Assembly: GCA_019722365.1 (NCBI GenBank)
Contig: JADFUC010002427.1
Span: 1 to 64,000 of the forward strand
Source of the DNA: Lithospermum erythrorhizon
Lineage: Eukaryota; Streptophyta; Magnoliopsida; Boraginales; Boraginaceae
Direction of reading: 5' to 3'
DNA: 64,000 nt
In this document: one piece after another, positions 36,921 through 49,123 of the stretch
Position numbering within the stretch: position 1 is the stretch's first letter
Layout: every line of letters starts with the position of its first letter
Program-made: the position numbers and the translations under genes
The notes under the pieces: generated by a model
Database searches by the model: none
What the model was told of the DNA's origin: nothing
What the model saw: only the letters and a program-made list of their open reading frames with translations

Positions 36921-37167
36921 TAGGCACCTATTTGCTTTTGCAGTTTGTGACCTATTCTATTCTAAGAGCTCATAGCATGTGGCAGAGACTTGGCCGAGTC
37001 GGTGAGGCGTCCTATTTGGTCGATGTATTTATATTTCTCTTGTTACGACCCCTTCTCCTTGTCTTTGATACATAGAGAAGAGTTGAATAGTCTTCTTGGG
37101 AAACATCTGGGTTGTCGGCTGATGACGAAAGAGGTAGTTGATAGTCCCACCGAATATTTCCACATCT
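36921..37167 (-). other. Tat leader between 5' LTR and gag
   Basis: About 250 bp of untranslated sequence lies between the 5' LTR and the gag start. I do not recognise the tRNA primer binding site next to the LTR end; the minus strand reads AGATGTGGAAATATTCGG there. Confidence 0.45.
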
Positions 37168-38918
37168 TGTAATGCAAAAACCTTTTATTATTATGCAGAA
37201 TTTTAAAATAAAATCCACAGTAGGGAAAAATTCCTTAGTGTACGAGGTTTATCAAGTGAAAGGATCAAGCCCAATCCAAACTATGAATCCTAATTTCTTT
37301 GACGATTTGTGGGATGTCGACTTGCTTGCTTGATTTGGTGATGATAGGATCTTCGTATGGGAGGCTGGCTTGACTTAGAGCTCGAATGGGTAGATTTAAA
37401 CTGGTTGGATAGAAGCTGCAGGGGCGAATGGATAAGGCATCCCAATCTTGATAGACTTAGGGCGGTGGACTTAGATATAGTCAGTGAGGCCTTATGACAT
37501 AATCCCGTGTTGGCACGTGAACTTGATCTTGGGTCTTAGTTGATCTCTGGTCTATTTCAGGCTGGATGGACTTGCAGTGCATGGGACTTCCACGCTTGTG
37601 ATAGGGACTAAGGGATATAACCCAGTAGGTGGCAGTATAATTTACTTCTCTTTGGTGGGACTTGAGGTGGGGATAGAACTCTCCGAGCTTTTAAGGCATT
37701 ATTGGAGTGATAGCAAGAAAGTTGTTGAAGCTATATGTATGCTTCTTGCTTGTACTTCCATCGACCTTAGCGATTGTGTTTTTACGTAGAATGGGGTTTA
37801 GTGAGATCTAGCCTAACTTGGATTTGATTTAAGCTATGAGTATTAATGCAGCTTCTAGCTTGATTTGATTGGATTTGATTTAAGTTGTGAAGCAATGTAT
37901 GCTTCACAAGCTTATCTGAGGGCCTTAGTAGCTTGTTGGTGTAGTGATGGTCATCAGTATGAAGGTGGGCGTCCAAACGCCCCCGGTGGTAATCTACGAT
38001 CCATGGAACAAAGGGGGCCTTAGCAGTGATGTTTCTGCAATCTGGCTTCTCTGATTTGGATATTCGGTGTGTTTGTATATCTAGAACTTGATGAATCAAA
38101 CTTGAGATTTTAAGTGTTCATGCAAGCTATGAATAATCGGGGGCTATTTAGCTTATTTAGGAATATTGAGCGTTCTTTAGAAATCTATGTTAGATTCGTG
38201 ATTTTGGCTGCTTGAGGAATTACTGGCGTTTGTGCAATAATTCCACCTTAATCCCACTCTTTTTAAGGCTGCTCGAGTGTTTCCCAGCCACCAATGTGGT
38301 GTTTTACGCTGGCGGTTTTAAGAGATCTTAGAGGAAATCAGGTTTTCTACGTATTTTTCAGTGTTTTGAATTATGATGTTGTTTTTGAAATTTAGGGGGG
38401 TTTATATAAGCATCCGGGCTTCAAATACATGCTTCTGTTGATCTTAACCGTTGAATTTTGAGGCAAGATCTGAACCGTCGGATATTTAAGAATTACTTTG
38501 TCTCCAAGTAATAAAAAGAGGCGCCTATTTTGAGTAAAAAGAAGGTTTCAGATTCTTTTTCTAGGTCAAACACATTTTCATGTTGATCCGGACCTTTTGG
38601 AGCCTTTATTTCGAATCACATAACTTCTGGAGTTTCCATTTCGAATCACAAAACTTTCGGAACCTCAATTTGAGGCCCTAGGGCCAATTTTAATGTAATA
38701 AAATTATGTATTTTTGCCTCGAACACTAAATTTACTGTTCATTTAATTCAGAACTATTTTCTCGGAAACCCTTGTTCGAACGAGGATTTTACATTAAATT
38801 TAGGGTTCGATCGAGAACTCTAGCCACGTGGCATTTCTTTAGAGGCTCGATTTAATTAATTTGATTAAATCGTCTTAATCATTTTAATTATTTTTTAAAT
38901 AAATTTTTACTATCTACA
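37168..38918 (-). repeat. Tat element 5' LTR
   Basis: Homologous to 19,014-20,809. It runs TGTAATGC to TATCTACA on the plus strand. The pair differs by many substitutions and indels, so this insertion is not recent unless read errors inflate the difference. Confidence 0.8.
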
Positions 38919-40103
38919 AGTATAAATCAAAGATAAAATTTATCTGCCAACACCAAATAATATGCTGCCGTTATTCCATTTGCTCAAATTAAAATGATTA
39001 GTTAGAAGAAACAGAGAAATATATATCTTTCTCATGCATGAATCTTTTGTTTGAGATTAGATTCCGTAGACTGCATTTTGTGCAAATTCCAAATTATGGT
39101 AGCTTCTTCGAGTGAGGCACATAAAGGTCTCATTCTGAGTTCTTGACCAGATAAGTGTTTCGTCAAGCACTATTCTTATTACAATGTTAATATCTAGAAA
39201 TATTAGTAATTATTTGTAGTCATTATTTCACTCGATGATTATGGTCAACTCATGTTATTTGGCTACATATATTAAATCTTGTTTATTAAGAAAATATCAC
39301 ATTTGACCTTATGAAATGACCTCATTACCCCTAAGACCTTATATCTCCCAAAATCCCACCCTTCCCTCTTCATCTTTTCATTCCTCCCCATTTCACTTCT
39401 CTCTCTAAACTTTGACTTATAATTCCTAAAGTTAGTATCTTTAACACTAAATTCATTATATCGCCCTTAATTTAGCAGATTTTAACAATCGGAATTTTTT
39501 AGTTAATTTAGTTTTTGTAAGTTCATGCTAATTTGACTTGTTTATTTAATATAGATCTCTATATGGTTTATAATTGGTGTGTGGTGTAAATTTTACTTTT
39601 GAGGATAAACATGTGTTGGATGTTAGTTTTTGTTGTTTTTATGGGTTTATCATGAATCTGGTTTGATGTTATAAAATGTTTGTTAATTTTAGAATATGAT
39701 TAGTTTATCATATTTTTTATTCTTATTTTCTATGAAATTTCGTGATTTGTTCAAAGGTTTCTTATGGGTATCTCAAAAATATTGTGGTATCTTATATAAT
39801 ATATTATAATGTATTATAATCAATTATTATATGTTATAATACATTATCATATGTTATAAGGCATTATAATTCATTTTATTATATAATAATCTATGAAAAA
39901 ACTTTTAAAATGTGATTTGTTATCTGCGTTATGTAATTTTGTTCATTGTTTGAGATATTATTTAATTTTGTGAGTTTAAATGATTCCTTGCCATGCATAT
40001 TTGTGAAACTTATGTGAGTTTTTTATAAAAAATATTATGATATGTCTTGTTCAATTTTCGGATTATTTTAATTGGAGTTATAGTACAGTGAGTTTATATA
40101 TGG
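38919..40103. other. AT-rich flank, possible left arm of an inverted-repeat element
   Basis: A pyrimidine-rich block (39,350-39,412, CTTCCCTCTTCATCTTTTC-type) is followed by a run of TTATAATA words (39,790-39,890). Similar blocks occur in inverted orientation at 44,420-45,420. No open frame is recognised. Confidence 0.4.
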
Positions 40104-40259
40104 TGAAACTCAGCCCGTACCGGTTGAATATTTAATAATTAATTATTTTTAGTAGAAACCAGCTAAAATGTAAATGTGGTGAGATTAAAGGCCCCAGGAA
40201 AATATTAAAAATAATATTATATTGGTTGTGAACCTTTCGAAGGTATATCATTTAAAAAT

Positions 40260-42117
40260 TTTTAAGGTTGATATTTTATAAGACTTTAAATGTGTAGGGA
40301 GTTTCATTGGGGCGTTATTGTAGCTATTATTGAGTTAGGCTGATTTAATTGGAGATTAAAAAGGGAGTTAAGGTTAGAAAAGAGTGTGACTGATTTGTAA
40401 GTTGAGTTATAATTGATATTTTTGGGAGTATAAGTTTGTTATGGACTTGAGGGTTAATTAGAATGACTTACAGATTGATTTGTCATTTAAAATAATAGGA
40501 ACAGGGAGGTGATTGGGTTGTCAAAGCGGGATTATTAATTCGTTGTTTATAGTTCCACTAGAGTTGGTAGCGTGTCTTCTAGAAACCTTGAGTATTGTAG
40601 TGTGATATTACTTTCTGGGTATTTTTGTTAGGCGTTGATCATGGAAAGGGGCGATTCACGAGTGATTGTGTCCTTGAAAGTTTTTGTGGTAGCTAAGCGA
40701 GAGGTGAGTACTTATCTCACGTTTTCATTACTTACTTTAAATTGTGTGAACATGTTATTGTGGTATGATTATGCTTGAGAACTGATGTACATTATGTTTA
40801 TTATTATGATTACGTGAAATGATATACATGTAATTGTTGTATGATTATGTGAATTCATTTTGTGAGCCATGATATGATTATGTGATTATATTACGTGGCG
40901 TTGAAGGTGCTTGAGGTAGTAGCCAAGCTTGAACTCCCAACATAATTTCGATTTACGTATCGGCCTTGTTGTATTTCTTGCAGCCTTGTCGGCACTTTTT
41001 GGTATGTTTGTAGCATGATTGGTTGTGTTTGATTCTGATTGTAGAGATGTTTGGATTGTTTGGGAGTAGAGTAGTTGGTTATTGAGAGGTGTTGTAGAGT
41101 TATGTATGACTTTGAGGTGACTTGAGTATCGAGGATTTGACCACATGTTGGGTTAGTTAAAGTTAGGTGGCTCTCCCTTCCTTACGGAGATATGTGGCGA
41201 TTGGCCTTATGCCGGCCTTGTGCGGTGGGAGATCTATTATCGCTTTCTTTGCGTGCATTGTTGGTGTTGGCCTTATACTACGGTATAAGTGCAGTGGTTA
41301 TTAGCGATTTATGTATTCCTGTAGGTAGACGGATTGAGTATATGCGCATTAGAGGATGGTATATTTGTGGAGATATGAGAGATAGAAGGTGATGACTAGA
41401 GTTATAGTCGTTGTTAGGTCTCTATGATTTCATTCTGGGTGTTTGTGTGCCTTATTGAGACCTTCTATTATATCTTGACATGTTATGCAGAGATCTTGCT
41501 AGAATCTTATTGTATGACTTTATTAGGTAGTCTGAATATATATATCGTAATTTATTCATGTTGGGCTATTATAATATTATGCGTCTCTACATTACGTATG
41601 TAAGTTCACCCCATTGTTAAGTGTTCACTAAGCTTCGCGGCTTACCCCTTTCGCTATAGGCGGCATTTTCATTTGTGCCGGAGTTGAGACGGCTGGAGCC
41701 AGGAGGCATTGGAGGGTTCATTCAGTGGCTAAATTGAGCATCGGTGGCCAAAGGATCCTCACAGTTTGATTTGATGTGTTGTCAAGCTGTTTTTGATTGT
41801 TTTACTTTATTTTTCAAACTTTAGCCTTGTCGGCGTTATTTTGTAATTGGAATCTGATGCTTACTCTCAATTGTAGCCTTGCGGTATTCTTTGTGTCGTT
41901 TTGGGATATGTTGTATATATATGGTGTTGGTTGGTTAGATATCACACGATGGATTTGTAAAATTTTAAAGCTGTTATTATTTTGAGAATATTAATGGAAA
42001 AAATGAAATTTTGGATGAAATGAGTTGTTCTTTAAACTGAGTCCATCGGTTTGGTGACTCTGGTGTTCAGTTATAATGATTCTCCTCACGGCGGCCGACC
42101 TGGGCGAATTCGTTACA
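40260..42117 (+). repeat. Gypsy LTR D, same family as LTRs A-C
   Basis: Collinear with the reverse complement of LTR A from its TATAAGACTTTAAATGTGTAGG block to the terminus TCGTTACA at 42,117. It retains the segment missing from LTRs B and C. It carries one palindromic unit (CTTATACTACGGTATAAG near 41,272) rather than a tandem array. The 5' end of the LTR is missing or replaced by 40,104-40,260. Confidence 0.75.
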
Positions 42118-43429
42118 ATAGTTGAGTTGGCAAAAGTAAGCTACATTTTCTATAAAGACAAAAAAAAACCCAAATACCAGGCCTTCCTATTTTTCTCAAA
42201 TATTTCTTCCATTTCAAAGTTAAAAATCAAGCTCCAGGTTATCTCTTCAAACAAATTGATCTTCTAAGATTTTTGAACTTTGAATCTAGCATTTTTAGTT
42301 TTAAAGTTGACTTTGATGAAAAAAAAAAAAAGAATTTATTAGTAAATAAAATTCTATGATGTTGTTGTATTTTATTTCCAATTATCTTAAGGATATATGA
42401 ATCTGACCCATAAAGAAAATTTTCAATTTTTGAGTCGTTTAGTAATTTTTATGAATTTCGAAATAGTTGACTATTATTAGCACATAGTTAAATATGAAAT
42501 AAATAGTAAAACTATTCTAAAAATTATGAAATTTAGTTTATAAATATATTTTAACCTATATAATAGATTTGGAAAATAAATTTTTGATTTTGAAGTTTTT
42601 TATTTATTATGATTTTTGAAAGTTAAATGGCTAGAAAGTGTATAAAATATGGAATAAATATCATAACTTTGAAAAAAATAAAAATATTATATCAGAAAAT
42701 TTACTATTGTACCATGAGTATCTCGACCCAATTTTGGAGTGATTTGAATTTGTTTACTAATTTTGGTGATTTAATGACTAGAAATGATATTTAAATTAAA
42801 ATAAATTATTTCGCGATTATAAATTTGAGCTATATTTTAGAAACTTGAAGGTATACAAGACAAAATTTTTAAAGTTTGGAAATTATAAAGTTTATTTGAT
42901 GGTATTTTTGAATTATGAGATTTAGAATAATAATAATCGGGATTTAAATGGAGAAAAATATAGTTTTATTGCATAAAAATATTCGGGCAAAATATTTAGA
43001 CCATTTTACTATATTTTGAACTAGAATAATTATATCGGGATTTGATGGATTATATTTGATATTTATTTGAGGTTTAATAGATAAAAAGGGAGATTATAAA
43101 AGGATAGTAAATAACACATATAATTGCTTTGGATAGAAGTTGAGCTCATGCCTATTACGTGGACTAGCTAAAGATATTTTAGTAGCTTTTGCTCGAGGTG
43201 AGTACAAATCTCACGATGAGAACCTTTCATATATATTAGCAGTTTATATTTGGTATGTGCTTATCATGCGGTTATATTGGCATGTATATTGAGTTATTAA
43301 GATCGATGTTATGAGATTGTTGTAGTTGTTGTGATTATACTACGAGTGTTGTGTGTGATTGTGTTGCGTGTGGTTGTGTATTGTTTGTTGTTGGTGTGTG
43401 TATTCTTTTGCAGGTTGGTTTGGGTGAAA

Positions 43430-43570
43430 TGATATATATACATTGAGGGGGTAGCCTCGACCGGGAGGATTGTGATATGCATATTGAGGGGGTAGCCCCG
43501 AGATGTTCGGGAGGATTGTGATATGCATATTGAGGGGGTAGCCTCGGTCGGGAGGATTGTGATGTATATA
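43430..43570 (+). repeat. Tandem repeat in LTR G (3 units, about 40-47 bp)
   Basis: Units start at 43,442, 43,482 and 43,529 with ATTGAGGGGGTAGCC, then a variable centre, then GGGAGGATTGTGATATG. Confidence 0.85.
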
Positions 43571-44403
43571 TATATATGTTGGGAGATATTTGTATTGGTG
43601 GATGTGGTTGGTGGATGGATGTATGGATAGATGGATGTGTGGATGGAGGTTTTGATGTTATGTATTTTGTTGGACTAACTAATGACCAAGTTACGTAGTT
43701 TGATTTGATTAGAATATATTTGATTATGCGTTGTTGATGGTTTATGTATATATGTATGAAGTATTATATTTTATCTCGTGGTGATATTGAATAAGAGTTT
43801 ATTATGTAATGCTTGGAAGTAGTTGTTAATTTAGATTTGACCTTATTCAGTATTTATTACATATGCCCTTATATATCGATTATGATTATATGTGTTTGGA
43901 TACCATTAGGTATTTTATTAAATAGCTTATGACTTACTCCCTATTCTCTATGGGCGGACATTTATGCTTAAGTTTTAGGAGTGATTGCTAAGGTTCTTTG
44001 AGGAGCTACTGACAAGCTGCAGACTAAGATAAGTAGGTGAGGAGCGGATGATGGGTGGTTGGGAGTCACTCAGCAGTCGGCTTCTCTATTATTTTTCTCT
44101 TGTTATGTTTCTAGGGCCCATAAGTGTTGTATATTGAGGGTCAAGTTTGACATGCTACTACTATGATGTATTGTAAGGAATATGTTGTACTTGTTTGGTT
44201 GCATTATTTAAGTTGATGTATGATTATGTTGATGATCACGGGTGTGTGGTGTGTCGTTAGTTCACTACGATGGACAAAAGTGTATTATTATTAATATCAA
44301 ATGAAGTCATTTTTATGTTGAATCGATTGGTGACTACGGTATACGGGTTGTTGATGATCTTAACATCAGGGCGGCCGTCCTAAGGGTAAGTCGTTACATA
44401 TGG

Positions 44404-45437
44404 TTATGCATATCTCATGCACATTGCATTATAATGTTATAATATAATACATAATTAATTTGACCACATTTATATTATATTATAATACCATATAATATAT
44501 TATAATACATATGTATATTATAAACATGTTCTGTAAGTACCACAATATATTATAATAAATTATAATATAATTTAATACATTATTATCCATTATTAACTTC
44601 AAATTACTCTTGTATGTAAAATTTGTGAAGACACATTGTTGTAATTTACATTTATCTTAGTATGCAGATTTATTATATTTATTGAGGTTAAATTGTTATG
44701 GTACATATGTATAATTATTTATTTGCATATGCAAGTTTGTTAACAATACAACACGACAAATGAATAGTATAGATATCGAAAGTGTGACCAACTTACAAGC
44801 ATGAAACACGTGATTGAAGCTCAAGTCATTTAGACAAGAAAAAATAAATATTTCAAAGTTATTAAATTTTAAAATTTAGGGATGACATTGATGTTTCATA
44901 TTTTTCCATTAGTAGAAACATGCATTGTACTCCATATGAAAAAAACAAACAATGTAAATTTCATATTCCAATGTCAATACTATATTGCAACTTTGTATAA
45001 ATAGAGTAGAAACATTAATTGTTATTTGAAACTATTATTCCAGATAGTTCAATACATCTTTTTATCCTGGTATTACTTAGTCTTCCAAATGTTTATCATT
45101 TCTTCAATATAGCTTATAATCGCATATGTAGTAATTGCATGTGTAGTCTCAACCATCTCTTAAAAAGAACAATACAAATGAGTTGATATATGATTATAAT
45201 ACATGATAACGTGCTATATTATATTATACTAAATTATGATAAAATATAATAAATTATAATATGTCGTAACCTCAAATAATATATTATAACATATTTGGTT
45301 TTAGAAGATGAGTTTTTAGTGAGAGAAGTGTTTTGGGTTTATATTGAAGATAGAGTGGGAAAAGATAAAGAATGAAAAAGAAATGGAAGAGATGGGTGTT
45401 ATTTAATGATAGAGGTATACCAATCATTGCGCTTCCC
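44404..45437. other. AT-rich flank, possible right arm of an inverted-repeat element
   Basis: Runs of TTATAATA-type words occur at about 44,425-44,585 and 45,185-45,295. A purine-rich block follows at 45,300-45,412 (GAAAAAGAAATGGAAGAGATG-type), roughly the inverse of the pyrimidine block at 39,350. No coding sequence is seen. Confidence 0.4.
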
Positions 45438-45442
45438 TAAAA
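45438..45442. repeat. Target-site duplication TAAAA, left
   Basis: Directly precedes the LTR start TGTAATTTCG; the same five bases follow the LTR end at 48,075-48,079. Confidence 0.8.
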
Positions 45443-48074
45443 TGTAATTTCGATGATAATATTTAAGTAAAAAATTTTTTAGTAAAATTTAAGATGATAA
45501 TATTATTTCGTAAATTTCAATTATTTATAATTTGAAAAGTAGTTTCATCATGGAATATTTTATCTTTAGAATCGGGTTAAGTAAATTTACAAATCGATAA
45601 GGAGAAATTAGCGAGAAACCGAGCGGGACTCGAGTTTTAAATATCTAGTCATGCTTACATCTTCCACGTCATGCATTATCAAACACTGTCATCTTCTTCT
45701 TTCATGGTTTGGCGAAATATTCACACCCTCCCCTTAAAAATTTTATTTTTCCATTTCTCTTCGATTGTCGGCTCCAAACTCAAGATGGGATTTGCTTAAG
45801 AATATCTTTCTCCCCACCATTCTCTTCGGAGTTAAAGGTATGAAAGTTCAAGTCTTTTTGAAGATATTTCTTGGGTTTTGACATGGTTGACTTTAGTTGA
45901 CTTTTCCATAATCCAATTTTTATAATGAATCTTAGTTGGTTATGGGTTGTATGGCGTATATAAGTGATTAATTAAGTGATTTAGAATTTGAGGATGTTAT
46001 GGTTGGGTTGACTTTTAGGTTTCAGTTGACTTTTTGGGTAATATTTTTCTAAGGCTTTAAATGTGTAGGAGGTTATGTTGGGACCTTATTATAGTTGTGT
46101 AATATTAAATTGGTGATTTAAAATTGATTAAATGCGATCGGGTTGAAAAAGTGTTAATTCCAAGTTGAGTTATAATTGATATTTCGGAGTATAGATTGTT
46201 AATTATGGATCTGCTGATTAACTAGAATGATTTATAAGTTGATTTGTAATGATTAAGTAATAAGATGGAATTTTAGCGGGGGATCGATTGGGTTGTGTCC
46301 GATGGGATTATAATTCGATAGTTTATCCGTCATGTTAGACCGTTTAGAAATAGTTCCCTAAAGAATTGGTTATGTATCTTATAGAATGCCGGTACAGTAG
46401 TAGATCTTGATTATACTTTCTGGGTGTTCTGTTAGGCATTGATCGTGGAAAGGGGCAGTTACAGTGATTGTGTCCGCGAAGGTCTTTGTGGTAGCTAGCA
46501 GAGGTGAGTACTTATCTCACTGTTGTTACTTTACGTACCTACTCTAATTTGTGTATATATGTCCTTGTGATATGATTTTGTGAGAATAATATACATGTTC
46601 ATTGTGATATGATTATGTAGAGCGATATACATGTTATTGTGTTATGATTATGTGAGAATGTATACATGTAATTATATGATTGCATGTGATTATATTACGT
46701 GGCGTTGAAGATTGCTTGAGGTAAGTAATAGCTTGAACTCCCGACTTATATTTCGATTTACGTGGCCTTGTGAGGCATATGATTCTGTGGCCTTGTCGTG
46801 ATTGTAATTTTGACTTACGATTGTGAGATGTTTTTAGCTGTGTACTTGGATATTGTTCTGGAGTAGAGTAGGTTATTGAAAGGTGATGGTTAGAGTTATA
46901 TATGACTTGAGGTGACTTAGTGCTTGAGTTTGACCTATGTTGGGATGATTAGGGGTTAGAGTGACTCGCCCTTGCGAGGATATGCGACGATATGTACTTA
47001 TACTTGGTGTATAAGTGCGGTTTGCCTTATACTTAGTGTATAAGTGCGATTGTGTGTCTTATACTTAGTGTATAGGGTGTGGTGTGCCACCCATACATGG
47101 TGTATATAAGAGCGGTGTGCCTTATACTTAGTGTATAAGGCCGGTGTGCCTTGTGCCCAGTGTATGAGTGCGATGTGCCTTATAATTTGTGTATAAGTGC
47201 GGTGTGCATATACTTTGTGTATAAGTGCGGTTTTTTTGGCCTTATCTTTAGCGGTATAAGAGATGTGAGGGTGATTATTGATTAGTCCATTCCACTGCCA
47301 GGTAGGCAGTTAGTATATGCGCATTGAGAGGATGGTATCTTTGGTGGGGATATGAGAGATAGGAGGTTTGATGACTAGAGTTTTAGTCGTTGTTGAGTCT
47401 ATTGATGTCTTTCTAGAATTGTGTGCTTCTTTGAGACCTTAATTATATCTTCATGTATTATGTATGAGACTTTCTTTGGAATTATGTTGTATGACCTTAT
47501 TAGGTAGTCCTGGATATATGTATTTTATTCATATTTGACTATTATATTATTGACTGACTCGTTCCGTATGGTAAGTTCACCCCCTGTGTTAAGTTTCACT
47601 AAGCTTCGCGGCTTACACCCCTTTTCGCTGTGGGCGGCATTTCATTGTGCCAAGGATTGAGCCAAAGTACATTTGAGAGGGTTGTTCAGTGGCTGAGTGA
47701 GCATCGGGTGGCGAGGATCCTCACGGTCGATTTTGATGTGTTGTCAAGCCCCATTTTGATTGTTGTATTTTCCTTTCGAAACTTTAGCCTTGTAATTTGT
47801 TGTCATTTGTATTAAGGATCACGATACACTCATCTGTTGTAGCGTTGCCGACATTACTTTATTTTGGGATATGTTTATTGTATATATATATGGGTTTTGT
47901 CGTTTCGATATCGGTGATGGATTATAAATTTTAAAAGCGTTTGATTTGGGAAACTTAATTGTGATACATTTTTTGGATGAAAGCGAATTATGTTTTTAAA
48001 TGAGTCGTCCCGTCGGTTTGGTGATACGGTGTTCAGTTTAATGACTCATAGGCTGACGGCGCAGAGTCATTACA
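45443..48074 (+). mobile_element. Gypsy solo LTR E, same family as LTRs A-D
   Basis: A complete 2,632 bp LTR from TGTAATTTCG to GTCATTACA. It is collinear with the reverse complement of LTR A and flanked by perfect TAAAA duplications. No internal region lies on either side, so it is the product of LTR-LTR recombination that removed the body of the element. It retains the segment absent from LTRs B and C. Confidence 0.88.
46985..47275. repeat. Palindromic minisatellite in solo LTR E (about 9 units)
   Basis: Units of about 27-32 bp contain CTTATACTTAGTGTATAAGTGCGGTGTGC. The core palindrome TTATAC-centre-GTATAA is the same as in LTRs A-C, but the centre (TTAGT) and spacer (GTGCGGTGTGC) differ. 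Confidence 0.88.
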
Positions 48075-48079
48075 TAAAA

Positions 48080-48921
48080 TGTATTAACCTTCAAATAAAA
48101 AGGATTATATCTATTTAGGTTTATAGAATTGGATTGATTCATAATTTTACAAAATTTCTCGTTTTGATAATGTCATTATTTTTTAATTAAATTTCATTAA
48201 CAAATGAACGTACGTACTTTTTGTCTTTTAGAGCGCTATTAATCTTAACCTTCTTTAAAAGTATCAGAAATTCATCATTTATACTAATTAATAGTAATGA
48301 CAAAAAATATTGATTTAGAAAACCGAAAAATGTTAGTTACTGAAGATACTAACTACTTATACTCAATGATTCTACAAGTGCCGTTTAAGGTTTCGTGCCA
48401 GTTTCGTGTAAAGTTATTTACTGAGACTGTTTAGCTTAAAATAATGTTTTTTTTTTTGCAATATTATACATAATTTCTAACATTGTCTAAGTGATTTTGT
48501 GGTAGTGCATGTTTTATTTCGCCAATTGCACCATTGGTCTCTAATATTACATATAATTATTGGTCAAAAATAAACAGTGATTGTCAAAGACATTAAAAAG
48601 TAAAAATGGGTACTTCATTAAACCATTTATAATAATATTATTAGGAATCAATGTATAACTTGTAAACTATGTGAGACAAAATAACACTGTAGTCACTCTA
48701 TGACAAAGCGATAATAAGAAGCTCTTACAAATTACATATTAACTCATAAGTACAATTTATATTGATGGGTCCATACATCAACACTAATTTTAGAATGAAC
48801 CCTTAACTCTGCTTATTGCTTTAAGACAACAATCTGATTCTAGTTTAATTGGAGTATATTTACTATAAGAAAGAAGTGTCTTAAGTATGAGGAGGAAGAC
48901 ACAAATAAAATTAGAAATGCT
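48080..48921. other. AT-rich sequence without recognised features
   Basis: Short frames only. It has no tandem structure and no familiar motif. Confidence 0.5.
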
Positions 48922-49123
48922 CGTAACGACCCCCGTAAACGGCCTGAGATACGGCCGTTATTCTGACGAAATGAGGGCGATACATTTCGAGAGTTTTTGG
49001 CCCCAACGAGGCGCAAAATGTCGACCTAGCAGCCATTAGGGCAAGCGGCTGCGAACGTCTGCGATCGTTTGCGAAGTCGTTGGTAAGATCTTTGTCAGTT
49101 TTTTGAGCGTTTGAAAGGGTGGT
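48922..49123. repeat. GC-rich LTR-like fragment
   Basis: Begins GTAACGACCCCCGTAAACGG with an inverted ACGGCCTGAGATACGGCCGT. It continues with GCGAACGTCTGCGATCGTTTGCG-type repeats. The opening resembles gypsy LTR termini, but only about 200 bp remain. Confidence 0.4.

Larger units (their letters stand above)
19014..38918 (-). mobile_element. Ty3/gypsy Tat-type retrotransposon, split by a copia insertion
   Basis: Direct repeats of about 1.75 kb at 19,014-20,809 and 37,168-38,918 bound a minus-strand gag-protease-RT-RNaseH-second RNaseH-integrase order. A purine tract next to the left LTR confirms orientation. The second RNase H upstream of integrase and the DNGS-type gag-pol architecture are characteristic of the Tat clade (Ogre-like). 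Removing the nested copia (23,777-32,169) leaves about 11.5 kb. No matching 5 bp duplication was seen (CCAAT left, AGTAT right), so a boundary is degraded or mis-set. Confidence 0.8.
40104..44398 (+). mobile_element. Gypsy solo LTR G with a second LTR apparently nested
   Basis: Starts TGAAACTCAGCCCG and ends AAGTCGTTACA. It is flanked by TATGG on both sides (40,099-40,103 and 44,399-44,403). The segment 42,118-44,398 resembles the minus-strand LTR at 54,445. The segment about 40,260-42,117 instead belongs to the LTR A/B/C family. The simplest reading is a solo LTR of one subfamily carrying a 5'-truncated LTR of the other. A chimeric LTR is the alternative. Confidence 0.6.

Noticed and set aside
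19009..38923. Target-site duplication for the Tat element
   Set aside because: The flanking 5-mers CCAAT and AGTAT do not match; the LTR edges may be off by a few bases or decayed.
40080..42122. ATAGT at 40,080-40,084 and 42,118-42,122 as a duplication for LTR D
   Set aside because: The bases following the left copy (ACAGTG) are not an LTR terminus. TATGG around 40,104-44,398 fits real termini better.
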